Positions 1-10,575 of a DNA stretch of 64,000 nucleotides are shown one piece after another. Position numbers and translations under genes: made by a program. Position 1 is the stretch's first letter, and each line of letters starts with the position of its first letter. Location of the stretch: assembly GCA_001574975.1 (NCBI GenBank), contig KQ965745.1:1-64000 (forward strand), in the 5' to 3' direction. The notes beneath the pieces are model-generated. The model searched no databases, was not told the origin of the DNA, and was given only the letters and a program-made list of their open reading frames with translations. This DNA is from Gonapodya prolifera JEL478. Its lineage: Eukaryota > Monoblepharomycota > Monoblepharidomycetes > Monoblepharidales > Gonapodyaceae.

Positions 1-1193
1 CATCACGTCTTGCTATGTACATCTGATCATATATACACGTTCCTGCAGTTTACAGGCTCGTGCAGCTCACCTAGGTTGTGTAGCAGGTGGGGTGTGAAAA
101 AAGTGCAAAACAAAGGAGTGCAGGGGAGATGGTTGAGCTGTGAGAAGGGGTAGTTGGCATCCAGAGCAGACAATTAGGCGTACTGGAAGAGACCAAATGG
201 GGATCAACAACAAAGAGTTTCTGCAGGTTTGGGAGTTTGCTTTGGCACGCCCCCAGGGGCAACGAGTGATTAACACCTTCCCCTGTTATTGGTAGGAGGA
301 GTACTGGTGCATATATTGAGGGCAAGACAAGGGTTGCGAGCATGGAAGTGCCTGATGTTTTGGCACAAAGTTCCACTAGATTAGTTGGTTCAAGCTGATC
401 ATGTGCTTGTGTCATGTGAGAAATGACCATGAGCTTAGTCCTGTAAGTGAAGAAGCAGCAAGGAAATTGCAGATGTGGTGAGGATTGTAGTATAACAGTA
501 CCCAGTGGGATTTTGTAATATGTGTTAGTACTATATATTTGATTTGTAGCTGGCAAATACAACTTTGATACTTGTTCATTTTCTATTCCTATTGTTCTAT
601 CTGTACACCTTGGTACAGGTACTCTTTTGGACCACAATTAATATCACAAGAAGTGTTCTAACACAGAGATGTGGTGGAACATATGAGGAACAACACAATA
701 GAGTTTCTTTTTAGAGAAAGCAGCTTTAGCCACCAAAGAGAATCTGCTGAGTGGCATTGTTGTTTTGTGAGTAATATGATGAATCAGGGCAGTTCTGCCA
801 AGTATTAGCCATTGCTCCAATGTTGCCGCACACCCAAAGCTGTTACCCTCACAGGAAACTTAGTTTTACTCAATGTTCTCCTCCTAAACTATCTTCAACA
901 ACTTAAGGAGGTACATGTTTAGATGTGAGCCAGTGGTGTGGTGAGCCTTGTTTCCGCGCAGCCTCCATCAGACTACTTCCCTGCAGTTTTGAATTTTTTA
1001 AAAGTTTAAAGCAAACTAAAGCACTGCAACAGATTAAGTTCTGACACTTGAGGGTCATACACTGACCAGTGATATCAAGGGAAGCAAATGAACTGCAGGG
1101 GAGTGAGACTCTCTACTCCCACTACCAAGTTTTCAGCAGCATTTCAGATCAACTATTATTCTCTTTCCAGAATTACATTAACCAAAATGAGGG
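1..1193. other. CpG-poor intergenic region
   Basis: No gene can be supported here. The sequence is poorer in CpG than the flanking genes. It holds one long open minus-strand stretch (about 71-637) rich in Ser, Thr, Pro and Leu, with no domain I recognise and no convincing splice structure. Its texture resembles the other CpG-poor islands at about 6.8-9.2 kb and 15.1-16.3 kb, which do contain decayed coding sequence, so it may be an old, eroded insertion. Confidence 0.4.
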
Positions 1194-2801
1194 TCAGTGT
1201 TCCAAATGCAACAACGCTGCTTGAGCAGCCTTGTTGCCAAGTGCTGCCGCCTTTGAGATATACTCATGGGCGAGTTTCTCATCCTTTATCGCACCACTTT
1301 CACCTGATTTATATAGCAAATATAAAAGCCAAGCTCAGGGCGCATTGTACATGATCAACATACCTCGTCTCAGAATATTGCCGTAGAGAAGACACCCTTC
1401 TGGGTCTCCCTCTTCTGCAGATTTTTGCAACCATAACAGAGCTTCTGGAGCATCTGGAACCTCCACACCAATGCCCTTCAATAAGCACACTGACAGGTTG
1501 TATTGTGAGGGAATATTTCCAAGTTCGGCGGCGTTGCGGAAGAGTCTAGAAGCGTCAAAGAGGCACCGCATCAAAAGGCACAAATAGGTACTCCTCCGTG
1601 ATGTCGCGTCACCTGACCTGACTGCCTCCACGGCGTTCGCTTCCACCCCCTCTCCTTTGAGGTAACAGATGGCAAGGTTTTGCATCGCTTTCGCGTTTCC
1701 TGATGAAACAGAAGTTGGGCAAACGAACCCATCCGTCACTCTCAGGGCCTTGCTCTTAGATACCTTTTTGGGCAGCCTTTTGCCAGAACTCCACCGCGGC
1801 AGGCATGTTTCCTCGCCGTTGTGAAATTCGTCCAAGAGCATTCAATGCTCTCGAAGAGCCCCTATCTGCGGACCGCATGAACCACTTGACAGATTCAGCC
1901 TCGGCGTTTTTGTCGACCGCCGAAATCTGCTGGAATAGCACAGCAACTGTTTTCTTGGTGTCATCGTGAAACTCGATTCCAGCATCCAGGTCAACTGCGC
2001 ATAATCTCACCATTGTACGCGCTACCTTTGTGCCCGTTCCGCGCTGCCGTGAGAAAGAGTTTCATTGCGGAGACCAGATCCTTGCCATCCACGCAAATGA
2101 CTCCCGCCCTGAACAGCGCCTCCGTGACTCCAGCGGCACCAGCTTTTTGGTACCACTCAAGAGCTTCTTTGTCATTTCGTTCTGTTCCGCCCTTGTCCCG
2201 CTGAAGACACGCCGCGAGGCGGAACGCTCCCAACGGGTCCCCGAGCATGGCTCCAACGCGGTAGCACTTTGCCGCGGACGCCCAGTCCTGCTTAACGCCC
2301 TTCCCCTGCGCGAAACACTCCCCGAGCAGCGTGTGCGCCGCTGGAATCCCGCTTGCGCCACCTCGTCGGAGGACAGCAACACACTCCTCGTAGTTGTGGG
2401 CTTTGTACAGCTCCTCTGCGCCGGGCCCGACGGAGGTGTTCAGCGTTTCGCGCCTCGACATTCCATCGACAGAGCTACCTACTAGCAGATCGGATCAACT
2501 CCACATCCTCTGCTGCTGGCGGTGCATCGAAGGGAAGCTCCAGATCCGTTTCCCCCGCCCCGTTGCTGGGGTTATGGAGCTCACCCCTCGCTAGGTCCTG
2601 CTCCTGCTCCATGCTGGCGACCGCCGCGGTCATGGCGTTTTGCAGCGTCTGCGGATCGGTGGGCAGAGGGGGGATGGCATCGTCTGAAGAGGAGGGCGAC
2701 GATCGGCCATTCGAAGAGGGACGTCGAGCGATTGGGGCGGGGTCCTGCTGTCCAGCATCGATCGCGAGCGGTTGGGGAGCGTCTATGGGAGTGGACTCCA
2801 T
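1194..2801 (-). CDS. Sel1-repeat (SEL1-like/TPR) protein
   Basis: Six exons read in phase to a 437-residue protein: 2801-2483, 2415-2026, 1994-1764, 1699-1618, 1545-1364 and 1303-1194. The first ~105 residues are acidic, Ser/Pro-rich and probably disordered. The rest is a run of Sel1 repeats of the A-x-x-x-LG-x-x-x-x-x-G-x-G-V type, such as AHTLLGECFAQGKGV, QNLAICYLKGEGVEA and SQYNLSVCLLKGIGVE. The last exon supplies the closing helix pair ending in KAAQAALLHLEH. Sel1 repeats form alpha-solenoids that scaffold protein complexes (in fungi, chitin synthase regulation or ER quality control, for example), but the partner here cannot be told. The intron before LFRNAAELG restores a perfect repeat. 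The 31-nt intron at 2025-1995 is unusually short and is the weakest junction. An alternative start at 2461 would lose the disordered N-terminus. Confidence 0.8.
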
Positions 2802-2952
2802 CGGGTATGAATGTAATCAACGGTGAAGCGGGACATAATAAACATTAGTTGTGTTATCTACATTTGCATATTAACCCCAGGCAGCATCGCATCGGCGAAC
2901 GTCAGCACTTTTAGAAACGAAAGATATAAGTATCAAGGAGTAATGGTTTGTT

Positions 2953-5900
2953 TTACTCCTTCAGGGACTCACATTGTCGGGACGCCCCATGCGAAATCAA
3001 GCTGACGACTGAATCAAACACGAACCGCGCCATGGTATGCATCTTTGCATTGAGCGCTATCAGACTCCCGTGCGTATGCCCAGACGGTGTAGTCGTGAGG
3101 GCACGCAAGTCGTTGGAAAGCCGCAGCACCCCTATAACGTGCACACGAATGGCGGCGGTCTGTAGTCGAGAGACGGGGAGCCAAATGTTACCATCACGCT
3201 ACCGTGAGAGAACCACCAGACACGCTCACTCAGATACCCACCTTAGCACCCAACAAATTTCCCTCCTCGAACTCGCGACACCTCCGCTCAATCACTGTCC
3301 TCACGTCCTCCGCGCTCCCCATCTTTGCCTTCACCACCGCACCAGCCATCTCGTGTGCGGCACCAAGGACGTTTGCTGCAATGCCGTCGTACACGTTCTG
3401 GAACCGCAGACGCAGGGCATAGTATTTACGGGACAGGGTTGGCGAGGTTATAGGAGGTAGAGGGTTCGTGAGCCCCCGGAGAGCGGTGCGTTGGGCGTAC
3501 CGGACGTGTAGAGCAAATGAGAACGTGGTTTGTAGGATCGCGACGGATTCGGACGGAATGAGGAAGGTGAAGGGAAAGGGGACCTTTACAGAGGTGGGGA
3601 GCGACGTGATGCCGAAGTCCAGAATGCGAAAAGCTGGGGACACTCACGTGCACTTTCAACCTTAATCTCCCCAACACGTCCCAAGCATTATTCCTCGCCT
3701 CGTCCTCAGCAGGTGCCAGGGTTATGTGCACGATTTCGACCATGTCCAGGGGGACGTGGGCGTACAGACACCTGTTGAGGTCGACTTCATCTACAGTCGC
3801 GACGCGAGTCTCAATCTTGGCGCGGGGTAGTGAGACAAGTGTCAAGATGATGTGCAAGGTATGGTACAAGTCAAGATGCAAGTCTCACCAAATGCGACAC
3901 GCTGGCAACAAACCCTGCCGCGAAGTTCCCGTCCAGCATCAACGCGACGTCGAACAGCTGCCGCAGTCCAATCCAAACGTAACCCAAGCAAAACAAAGGG
4001 GCATGAGACCACTTCACCTAACCAAACACGCTCCAACGCCGCTCCACAACACCCACCTTTCCCAAAAACTCCACATACCGCGCCCCCACTACGGCCTTCC
4101 ACACAGCCTCGTCGGCAGTCTTCACTACGGGGCCCGCCAAACCCTCGAGGACAAACCTGACGCGGAGGGGAAACGGGTCCCGCACGTCCGCCGAGTTCAG
4201 CGCGTGCGCGAAGCTCGCGTACAGGTGCAGAGCGTGGGGCATGGCGGTGGGAAGGGAGAGGAGCGAGGCAGTGGCGTGGGCGCGTACGAGGGGGTTCAGT
4301 AAAGGGAGGAGAAAGGACGGGGTGTGCGGGGAAAGTGTTAGAGCGCCGTCGGGGCTGGTGGGGGGTAGGGAATGGGGCTGTGTGAGGAGCACTGCGCAGT
4401 GGAAGAACGGGCAAAAAGAAGTCTTGACTCACCCCGCGTTCCAAAACTCCGCCTCCACCTGCCCCCCGCCGCCCGCAAGACACAGCACCGCCTCGACGGC
4501 GTCCAAGGTAGGTCTCACCGCCGCGACAAACATCTTCGTCCACGACGCGCTGGTGCCCATGTCGGGACGTGCGGCGTGGGAGTACAACGCGTGGAGGATG
4601 TGTGAGGCGGCGGATGTTAGTGTGGTGGAGGCGGAGGCGGGGGGGACGTGGGAGGAGAGAGGGGGTGGGAAGGTGAGAAGAAGGGGAGTGCAGATACGGT
4701 GCACGGCGAAGAGGAGCGGGATGTGTGGCGAAAGGAGGGTGTGGAGGTGGTGCAGGGAGACGAGGTCGGTTGCGAGTCCTGTGGGGTTGGGTTGCGTCAG
4801 TGGAAGAAAGAAAGCCGTGGAACCAAACCCATAACATCGTGTGGGACCATTCTCGGGGTCTGATGGGCGGGGAATAATGCGAAGCTGTGCGACCCCCCCC
4901 CCCCCCCCTGAATCAGTCCCACCTCCACCATCTGAACATCACATCGTTCCGGAAATCCGCGCCCGTTAGCATGTCATGAGGCCTTGCCAGGATTGCGTGA
5001 GGCGACACCATGGTGGCTGATGCAGAGAAATCACACACACGCACTAAACGAGTGGAACAGTCACCCATTATCCGAGTCCAGCGTCCACCGAGACAGCGCG
5101 ACGCTGATTTCGGCCAGTCAATCACTGGCATCCACGGCACCACCCATTCTGTCTCTCGCACTCTCGCACTCTCACGCTTGCTCACAAAACCACAAACACA
5201 AGCGCCCCCGTAATCCCACCCCAAACCCCACCCCCACCCCCCACCGCACCCACTCACTCTTCTCAACCGCATCCAAAACCCCCATCCACGCATTCAAGAC
5301 CGCTCTAACAACACCGCACCACGCCTGCGCTGTACGACCCCTGGCGTCGGCCTCACCGACCGCGCGCAGATCCGTCGTGGCGCGGGCGAGGTCCTGGAAC
5401 GCGAGAAGGGAGGCGTGCAGGGTGGAAGGGACGAGGGAGAGGTCGAAGATGTGGGAGTGGGTGTGGGAGTGGGTGTGGGATCGCGAGGGGCGACGGGAGT
5501 GGGAGTGGGAGGAAGAGGAAGAGGAAGAGGAGGCAAGGAGCAGCGAGCGTTCGCCCTTGAGGATGAGAATGAGCTCGAAGATGACGTGCCGGTCGGACAG
5601 GATGGAGGGTGTGGCGGTGCGGAGTGGGGCGGTGTCGAGGGGGTCCGAGTTGGGTGGATGGTCTTCAGTTGTTTGGTCCTTCGGTCCAGTCCTTCCATGC
5701 CCTTCACTCCCTCCATCGACTCCATTCGCTCCATTCGCTCTACCATCGTCCTCTACCCCTACACGCCCGATACCTCCCGTGTCAAAATCGTCATCCGCCG
5801 GTTCCAGTTCGGGCACGTCGAGCTCCAACTCCTCGTCCGCCGGACGGAGGGGGATATCTCCGACGAGTCTGGCGTACAACTCCTCATCCGACTCCCGAAG

Positions 5901-6395
5901 AGTCTGCACGCCCCCAGCATGGGCATGGTCATCGAGTCCCTTTGTTGTGAGTGGGCGCGCCAGGACAAAGAGCACGGAGAGGACAGCCGCGACCGTGGGG
6001 TCAGCCTTGACGCGCGGGACCGCGTGGAGTTCATGCAGGAGACGGTCGAAGGAGTCTGAGACGTCGATTCTGTTGTGCAGGCGGAGTTTGAGCGAGACCA
6101 GAGAGAGTTTCGAGGATTCTTCGAGTGTTGCAGGTGAGTAGAAGGGCGCCTGGAGGCCGTGCAGCGCAGGATAAAGAAAATGGAGGAAGTAAAGAGTAGA
6201 AAAGAGTAGGGAAAGAGAGGGAAATGCGGCGCCAACTCACACACAGCGATTCGAGAGCACCGGCAGCGACAGGTGACTGATTCAGTGCGGATCAGGCTCA
6301 GCAGCCACACAGCCACACACAATACGCACGCTCACCCCGACCAGACTCTCTGCAAGCGCGTGGATGCGCCGGCGCTGCTGTCTGCGCAGTTCCAT
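2953..6395 (-). CDS. Gamma-tubulin complex component, GCP5/GCP6-like
   Basis: A multi-exon gene starting with MELRRQQRRR at 6395 (exons 6395-6336, 6276-6241, 6149-5258, 4778-4433, 4354 to about 4022, then further exons to the stop at 2953). Family landmarks appear in order. A conserved N-terminal helical region contains HNRIDVSDSFDRLL. The grip1-type core contains a motif like ARPYL..L..W (AAVRPTLDAVEAVL) followed by EFW. An SPHTPSFLLPLL segment follows. A grip2-type part has LRQLFDVALMLDGNF, equivalent to the LR..LL..GDF motif, and YYALRLRFQNVYDG. GCPs bind gamma-tubulin and nucleate microtubules at the spindle pole or basal body, which suits an organism that may make flagellated zoospores. 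The protein is very divergent, with Ser/His low complexity near 5450-5540 that also produces a GT/GA-rich DNA tract. The exact subtype (GCP4, 5 or 6) is uncertain. Confidence 0.65.
4893..4908. repeat. C16 homopolymer in an intron
   Basis: Sixteen consecutive C residues lie inside the 479-nt intron (5257-4779) of the gamma-tubulin-complex gene. Such runs are length-unstable and error-prone in assembly. Confidence 0.9.
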
Positions 6396-6716
6396 GCGAG
6401 GGGAGGGGTGTGACCGCAGCATGCGAAGAGCCTTTCACCCGGGTGGGGCGTCCGTTCGCCGTATCGAGCCAGTGCGAGACTCCCTGGCTGCGCCGGACTC
6501 AGATCGCGAATGAATTCAAATCAGCGTACTGCTGCGTGGACAATTGCATGTCTCAAACAAAGTTCTCATTTCCCTGGACTTCGAGAATGCAGCGCATGCA
6601 CTATTTGCCTGGCGGTGAAAATGCTATTTATCTTCGTGCATTTCTTTCAGGCTGCTCTGGTCATAGACCACTGTGGGGCGTTATTTCCTGCTGGAGACAC
6701 GTCTCCCGTCTCACGT

Positions 6717-6749
<33 letters not shown>

Positions 6750-6830
6750 ATTTGTGTGAGTCAGACATAACCTGTCACCTCATGCCACCCACTACCCTTC
6801 TAATGCATTGCCACCTCAACTGATATCTAA
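6396..6830. other. Spacer with G29 homopolymer (6719-6747)
   Basis: This spacer lies upstream of the gamma-tubulin-complex gene. It holds 29 consecutive G residues at 6719-6747, the longest homopolymer in the window, and marks the switch from CpG-rich gene sequence to a CpG-poor island. No gene is seen. The G run could form a quadruplex, or mark an assembly weak point. Confidence 0.7.
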
Positions 6831-7013
6831 TGCACCCAAAACATTGATGGCACCAATACGACCTTCCAGTGCACCTACAACAGTTTCGTGTGCTGCAAGA
6901 GATACTGCCTGCAAGGCTACAAGTGCTATAAAACAGGGGAGTGTTTTAGTCCATATGACCCTAATCCACTGGGCCCCACCCCAGATGGTCTGGTCACCAG
7001 TGAGATGAAATAG
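6831..7013 (+). pseudogene. Decayed Cys-rich coding fragment
   Basis: One frame reads as a compact Cys-rich module with spaced cysteines: TFQC, then VCCKRYC, YKCYK and GECF. It is followed by a Pro-rich linker (DPNPLGPTPDG). The spacing resembles the Cys-rich ectodomain of the SH3 membrane protein at 19.1-21.5 kb, so it may be a relict of that type of gene. The frame continues to look coding both upstream and downstream but is interrupted by stops that sit where Gln would fit. No start or splice sites could be set. Confidence 0.4.
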
Positions 7014-9215
7014 GCACTTGGATCTTGGTATCCCAAGCTCGTCAGCAAGTTCTGTGACAATGAAGAAGCAGAATCTAATTTTAGTTCTTAATGTTGCAGT
7101 TGTTATGCATCTTTGTTTGGGTTGCGGTCTCAGGGGCTTTGGAATTCCATTGTCTTGATTAATTAAATTTCATTCAGTTCACGTTGCTTTTCTTGCTGTA
7201 CAAGGTACCATGACTGATGGTGTCAACATGTTGCACTTTGCAGTTGTGCAAATGAGTCTTCTACTCTTTGGTACAATGGTCCCCCTGCGCGGCATTACCC
7301 CTTGCACTCTTTTACTGTGGGTGAATTGCACATTCATTCCCTTGCTCAGTTCAGAAAGTTTGTCTCCTGATGATCAACAGCTGGTGAGTAAGACCGTCTC
7401 AAAGTCTCTTGGTCAATTTCCATTCTGTGTTAGAGTATTGACTGGAGAAGGCTGCCAGAGACAGAAGACTGATGCACAATGCTAGTATGGTGTGGGTTCA
7501 TCTGTCAGAACATTTGCATGTGCTGCATTTGCAGGTGCCTGTGTCTGACAGATCCCCTGCTGTTTGCTCTTTATGGTGGCTGGTGCTGGGGTGGCATCTC
7601 CCTTTACCTCACTGGCTGTCCTCTTCCTCCCATTCAAACACCACCAAGTTCATCCAGCTGCAACCCCACAATTGGTGGAACTTTGGCTGAGTTCATCCTT
7701 GCCATGCACAGACGTTGTCCAGAGTAAAGGGAAAAGTGAAAGAGCAACTCAGTAGAGAAGATGGAATACAACACGTTGCTGACTATAGTAGCACCTCTCA
7801 TCAGGGAGGGCTTGTTCACCAGGGATTGGAGTTGATACATTGTCATTTTTCATAATGAGGCTCACTGTGAGAGAGCATGCTGGCTCCCCTTCAGGCCACT
7901 GAAAGTGCTCATTGATGACTTGAAGGAGGGGTGTGTTGTCAGGTGGGAGTGCTAATGGGATGGATCACAATCCCTCTACAGAAAGGGACCAATTATCAGC
8001 TGCCTAAGGTCCATAATTCCCTCTTTGAGGATTTTGTTTTCAAAAAGTTCTTGAGGGTGCCAAGAGCATTCTCATCTGCCCTGGCAGAATGCCCTACTTG
8101 GAGTGAGCTTGCAGAACAAGTGTCACACTAAACAACTAATTTGCCAAGCACACAAGCACTCACTTATTTGTACACCCATTGCGCTCAATAATCACTTTGT
8201 AGATATATTCAACCTCCAAACTGACCATGTCCTCAGAATGGAATGACACTAAAACATAATCTGACTGATCTGAACAGGCACTGTAGTTCTCATCTTGAGG
8301 ATGTAACAACCACAAAGATGCGTTACTACAATAGCTCCACAGAGCTTTGATTATTAGCTTTGCAAGCTGATAAAGATCTTGTAAATCTTGTTTCCTTGCT
8401 TGATTGATGGATTTTCAGCTCACAAACAAAGTAGAAGAGTCTTCAGCTGGGTTGGGGATTGTCTTGAGAGTGTGATATGCATCCACATTCTCCAACTCAA
8501 CTAGGAAGTTTGTGCAGCACTGGAGCCACGCCAACAGCAGCAGTTTCCACAAAAATATTGAGCCCTTCATAGTCTTCAAATGCATTTGGTTGCAGAAGAG
8601 CTGAGTGCAATTAAGCCCTGAGAAGGTCTCAGTCTTGAGGTTCTTGAAGACTGAGTTGTATTGCTCCAGAACGCACCAATTTTTCAATAGAGGTCACAAC
8701 AACGTTCTCTGCCTGCAGGTCTGCTTGCAGTTGCTCAATAACACCTCTTGCAAAGTTGGTTGGATTGCCCACCCCCAAATGCAACACTTTGCAAGTCTTT
8801 GGAGTTGTTACAGCATTCTCATTGCTGGTACTGCCAAGCCTGAATGAATTGTTGAAAACAAGGTAATTCAATGTACATGAAACTACTAGTGTCATGAGAC
8901 ACACTCACATTTCAGTTGTTGGATGTGCCGTGTTCCGTTCTGTTTTTTATCAGTATGAAAACAACTAATGAGGTGTTGCAAACGTGGTTCTTATGACCCC
9001 AACTACAAAATGTATTACATGATCGCACCTGTCCGATTTAACAAAGTATAAACTCACATCCTAGCACTTTGGCAAGTCACCTTGTCATGGGGGAGTGCCT
9101 TGTCCTGCCGTCACACCAGGCATGTGCCAAAAACAGATAAGAAATGAGCCAATCATTTGATTGCTAACTCGCAAAGGTTGGTGCGCTTGGGCGGTGAGAG
9201 ATTGCGGTTTCGCTG
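7014..9215 (-). pseudogene. CpG-poor island with eroded coding fragments
   Basis: Several stretches look protein-coding on the minus strand but do not join into one clean gene. The clearest is 8318-8164, a fully open exon-like piece (LWLLHPQDENYSAC, then VSLEVEYIYKVIIERNG) ending at a canonical GTGAGTGC donor. Others are a piece with ARADENALGTLKNFLKT near 8090-8010, one with PLLQVINEHFQWPEGEP near 7920-7860, and one with KVLHLGVGNPTNFARGVI near 8800-8720. No family is recognised. The fragments could be further exons of the gene whose start is at 10138, or a separate relict. Interruptions fall largely at codons one C-to-T change from Gln or Arg, and CpG is rare. Both suggest erosion by deamination of methylated DNA. 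Confidence 0.35.
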
Positions 9216-10138
9216 TTATGCAAACAAGCAGTTGAACCCTCCTGGCTTGGAAGCCTCCGCCACTCCATAATTGGTGTCCTCAAAATGCTTGCCAGTGCCA
9301 GTCATTGTCCAACTTTCACCATCACTCTTCCAGACGCTCTCGCATGTTGGGGCTGGTGAGAAGGGGGAAAACCTGTCTACCTGTCCACGAAAAAAAATAA
9401 AACACCTTCTTGTTAAAATGTATGTATCTAAAATGACATCCAAGAATTTCTCCCTACTTGACACTGCCGACTGTGGACATAGCCAACAAAACAGGTGAAC
9501 GGACGCAAACAAATCTCACAATGTATTGAATTCACATTAGGTCAGATCAAAGACTACTGCCTTGGAGTACAATGTCCCACATTTTGAATGTTTGGAAGAG
9601 CCTCACTTCCACTGACAGGACACCGTGTTGACAAAGTGTAAGAGACCCTGTGTGAAACTCTGCATCCGTCTTCAACACAACTGCCCCACATCCCAAGCAA
9701 CCTCAAGTTTGCCTTTCACGACACGTTTTCAAGTAAGTACCATTCTCGTGCGGAGGAGATATCAACGCCAAGGTTCCCATTGGTGCCATTGTTCTGGATT
9801 GTGTGTTTCCTCCATTCTGTTGTTCTCATGAACGCTTCTTCTGTGGAATGCAGGCAAGCCTGGTTCTTTGCTTGGAATATTGCCAAAATGCAGCTTTTTC
9901 ATTGAAGGAAAAGATGCCCGATCTTACTTCTTGCGGAGCTGGAGTGATGGCTGACTGACTCAACAAGAGCTGGGGCTTCATCAGCGACACTTAGGGAAAA
10001 ACGCAGTATTGGGTACCAATTCGCCTTGGTCGCCTTCTCATGAGAGACAGTTGCAAAGAATGTTACCACATCATGGATCTCGCGGTCGGAAATGTCCGGC
10101 AGCCCTTTCGCGTTCAGCTTTGTTCGCCGAGAAGGCAC
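9216..10138 (-). CDS. Uncharacterised multi-exon gene, possibly decaying
   Basis: A clear first exon starts at 10138 (MPSRRTKLNAKG, then DISDREIHDVVTFFATVSHE, then ANWYPILRFSLSVADEAP) and ends at a GTAAGA donor. The second exon (KEAFMRTTEWRKHTIQNNGT) follows the acceptor near 9855 in phase. A third coding patch near 9660-9560 reads best as FHTGSLTLCQHGVLSVEVRL, but that frame does not connect cleanly to exon 2. A last piece (TCESVWKSDGESWTMTGTG to a stop at 9216) has a good acceptor. No domain is recognised. The awkward third junction means either an unseen intron or a frame-breaking change. The gene borders a decayed island and may be part of the same older unit. Confidence 0.45.
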
Positions 10139-10575
10139 GTTAGTTCAGTAGCATGAAATGATGTCCGTGAAGACGATAAGAAAAATGTAGTGTAACTGCA
10201 ACGTTAGTGCAATTACTATAGCTTACAGTTACATTGCCTCAGCAGTTTTCTCTTTCACAACTCCAACTCCACACCACCATCACATCACTCCGTGAGTACC
10301 GCACCACTCCCCTCCCGTCCTCTCGCCCCCACCGCGATGGATGATGTGACACAAGCTCCCTCTACCGACTCGCGTCTGAGGAAATAAGCTTTCCGGAATC
10401 AATTATGTGTCTGACCACTTCGCGCGCCTTTTGCCGAGGAATCGAGTCGATTCTCTGATGTCTCGATTTTCATGCTAACAATACGCCCTCTTCTCTTGTC
10501 ACAGGCTCCTACGAAGACCCACCTCCACTCCAACCATATTCAACACTCGATTTCTTCACAGGAGTAGACTCTAGG
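10139..10575. other. Intergenic, nothing recognised
   Basis: This is the upstream region of the minus-strand gene starting at 10138 and the downstream region of the gene ending at 10576. It is moderately AT-rich with no repeat or ORF worth calling. Confidence 0.5.

Noticed and set aside
71-637. 188-residue minus-strand open frame
   Set aside because: No clear start codon context, biased Ser/Thr/Pro/Leu composition, no domain, and it lies in a CpG-poor stretch where chance or relict frames are expected.
3842-4837. 331-residue minus-strand open frame rich in Arg and Pro
   Set aside because: It is a shadow frame over several exons of the gamma-tubulin-complex gene; the real exons show the conserved family motifs in other frames.
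4984-6141. 385-residue plus-strand frame opposite the gamma-tubulin-complex gene
   Set aside because: Low-complexity Ser/Arg/Glu text produced by the GT/GA-rich antisense strand of a real exon.
6831-9215. Reassigned genetic code (TAA/TAG read as Gln)
   Set aside because: Confident genes all round end at TAA, TAG or TGA at family-appropriate positions, so C-to-T decay of Gln codons is the simpler explanation.
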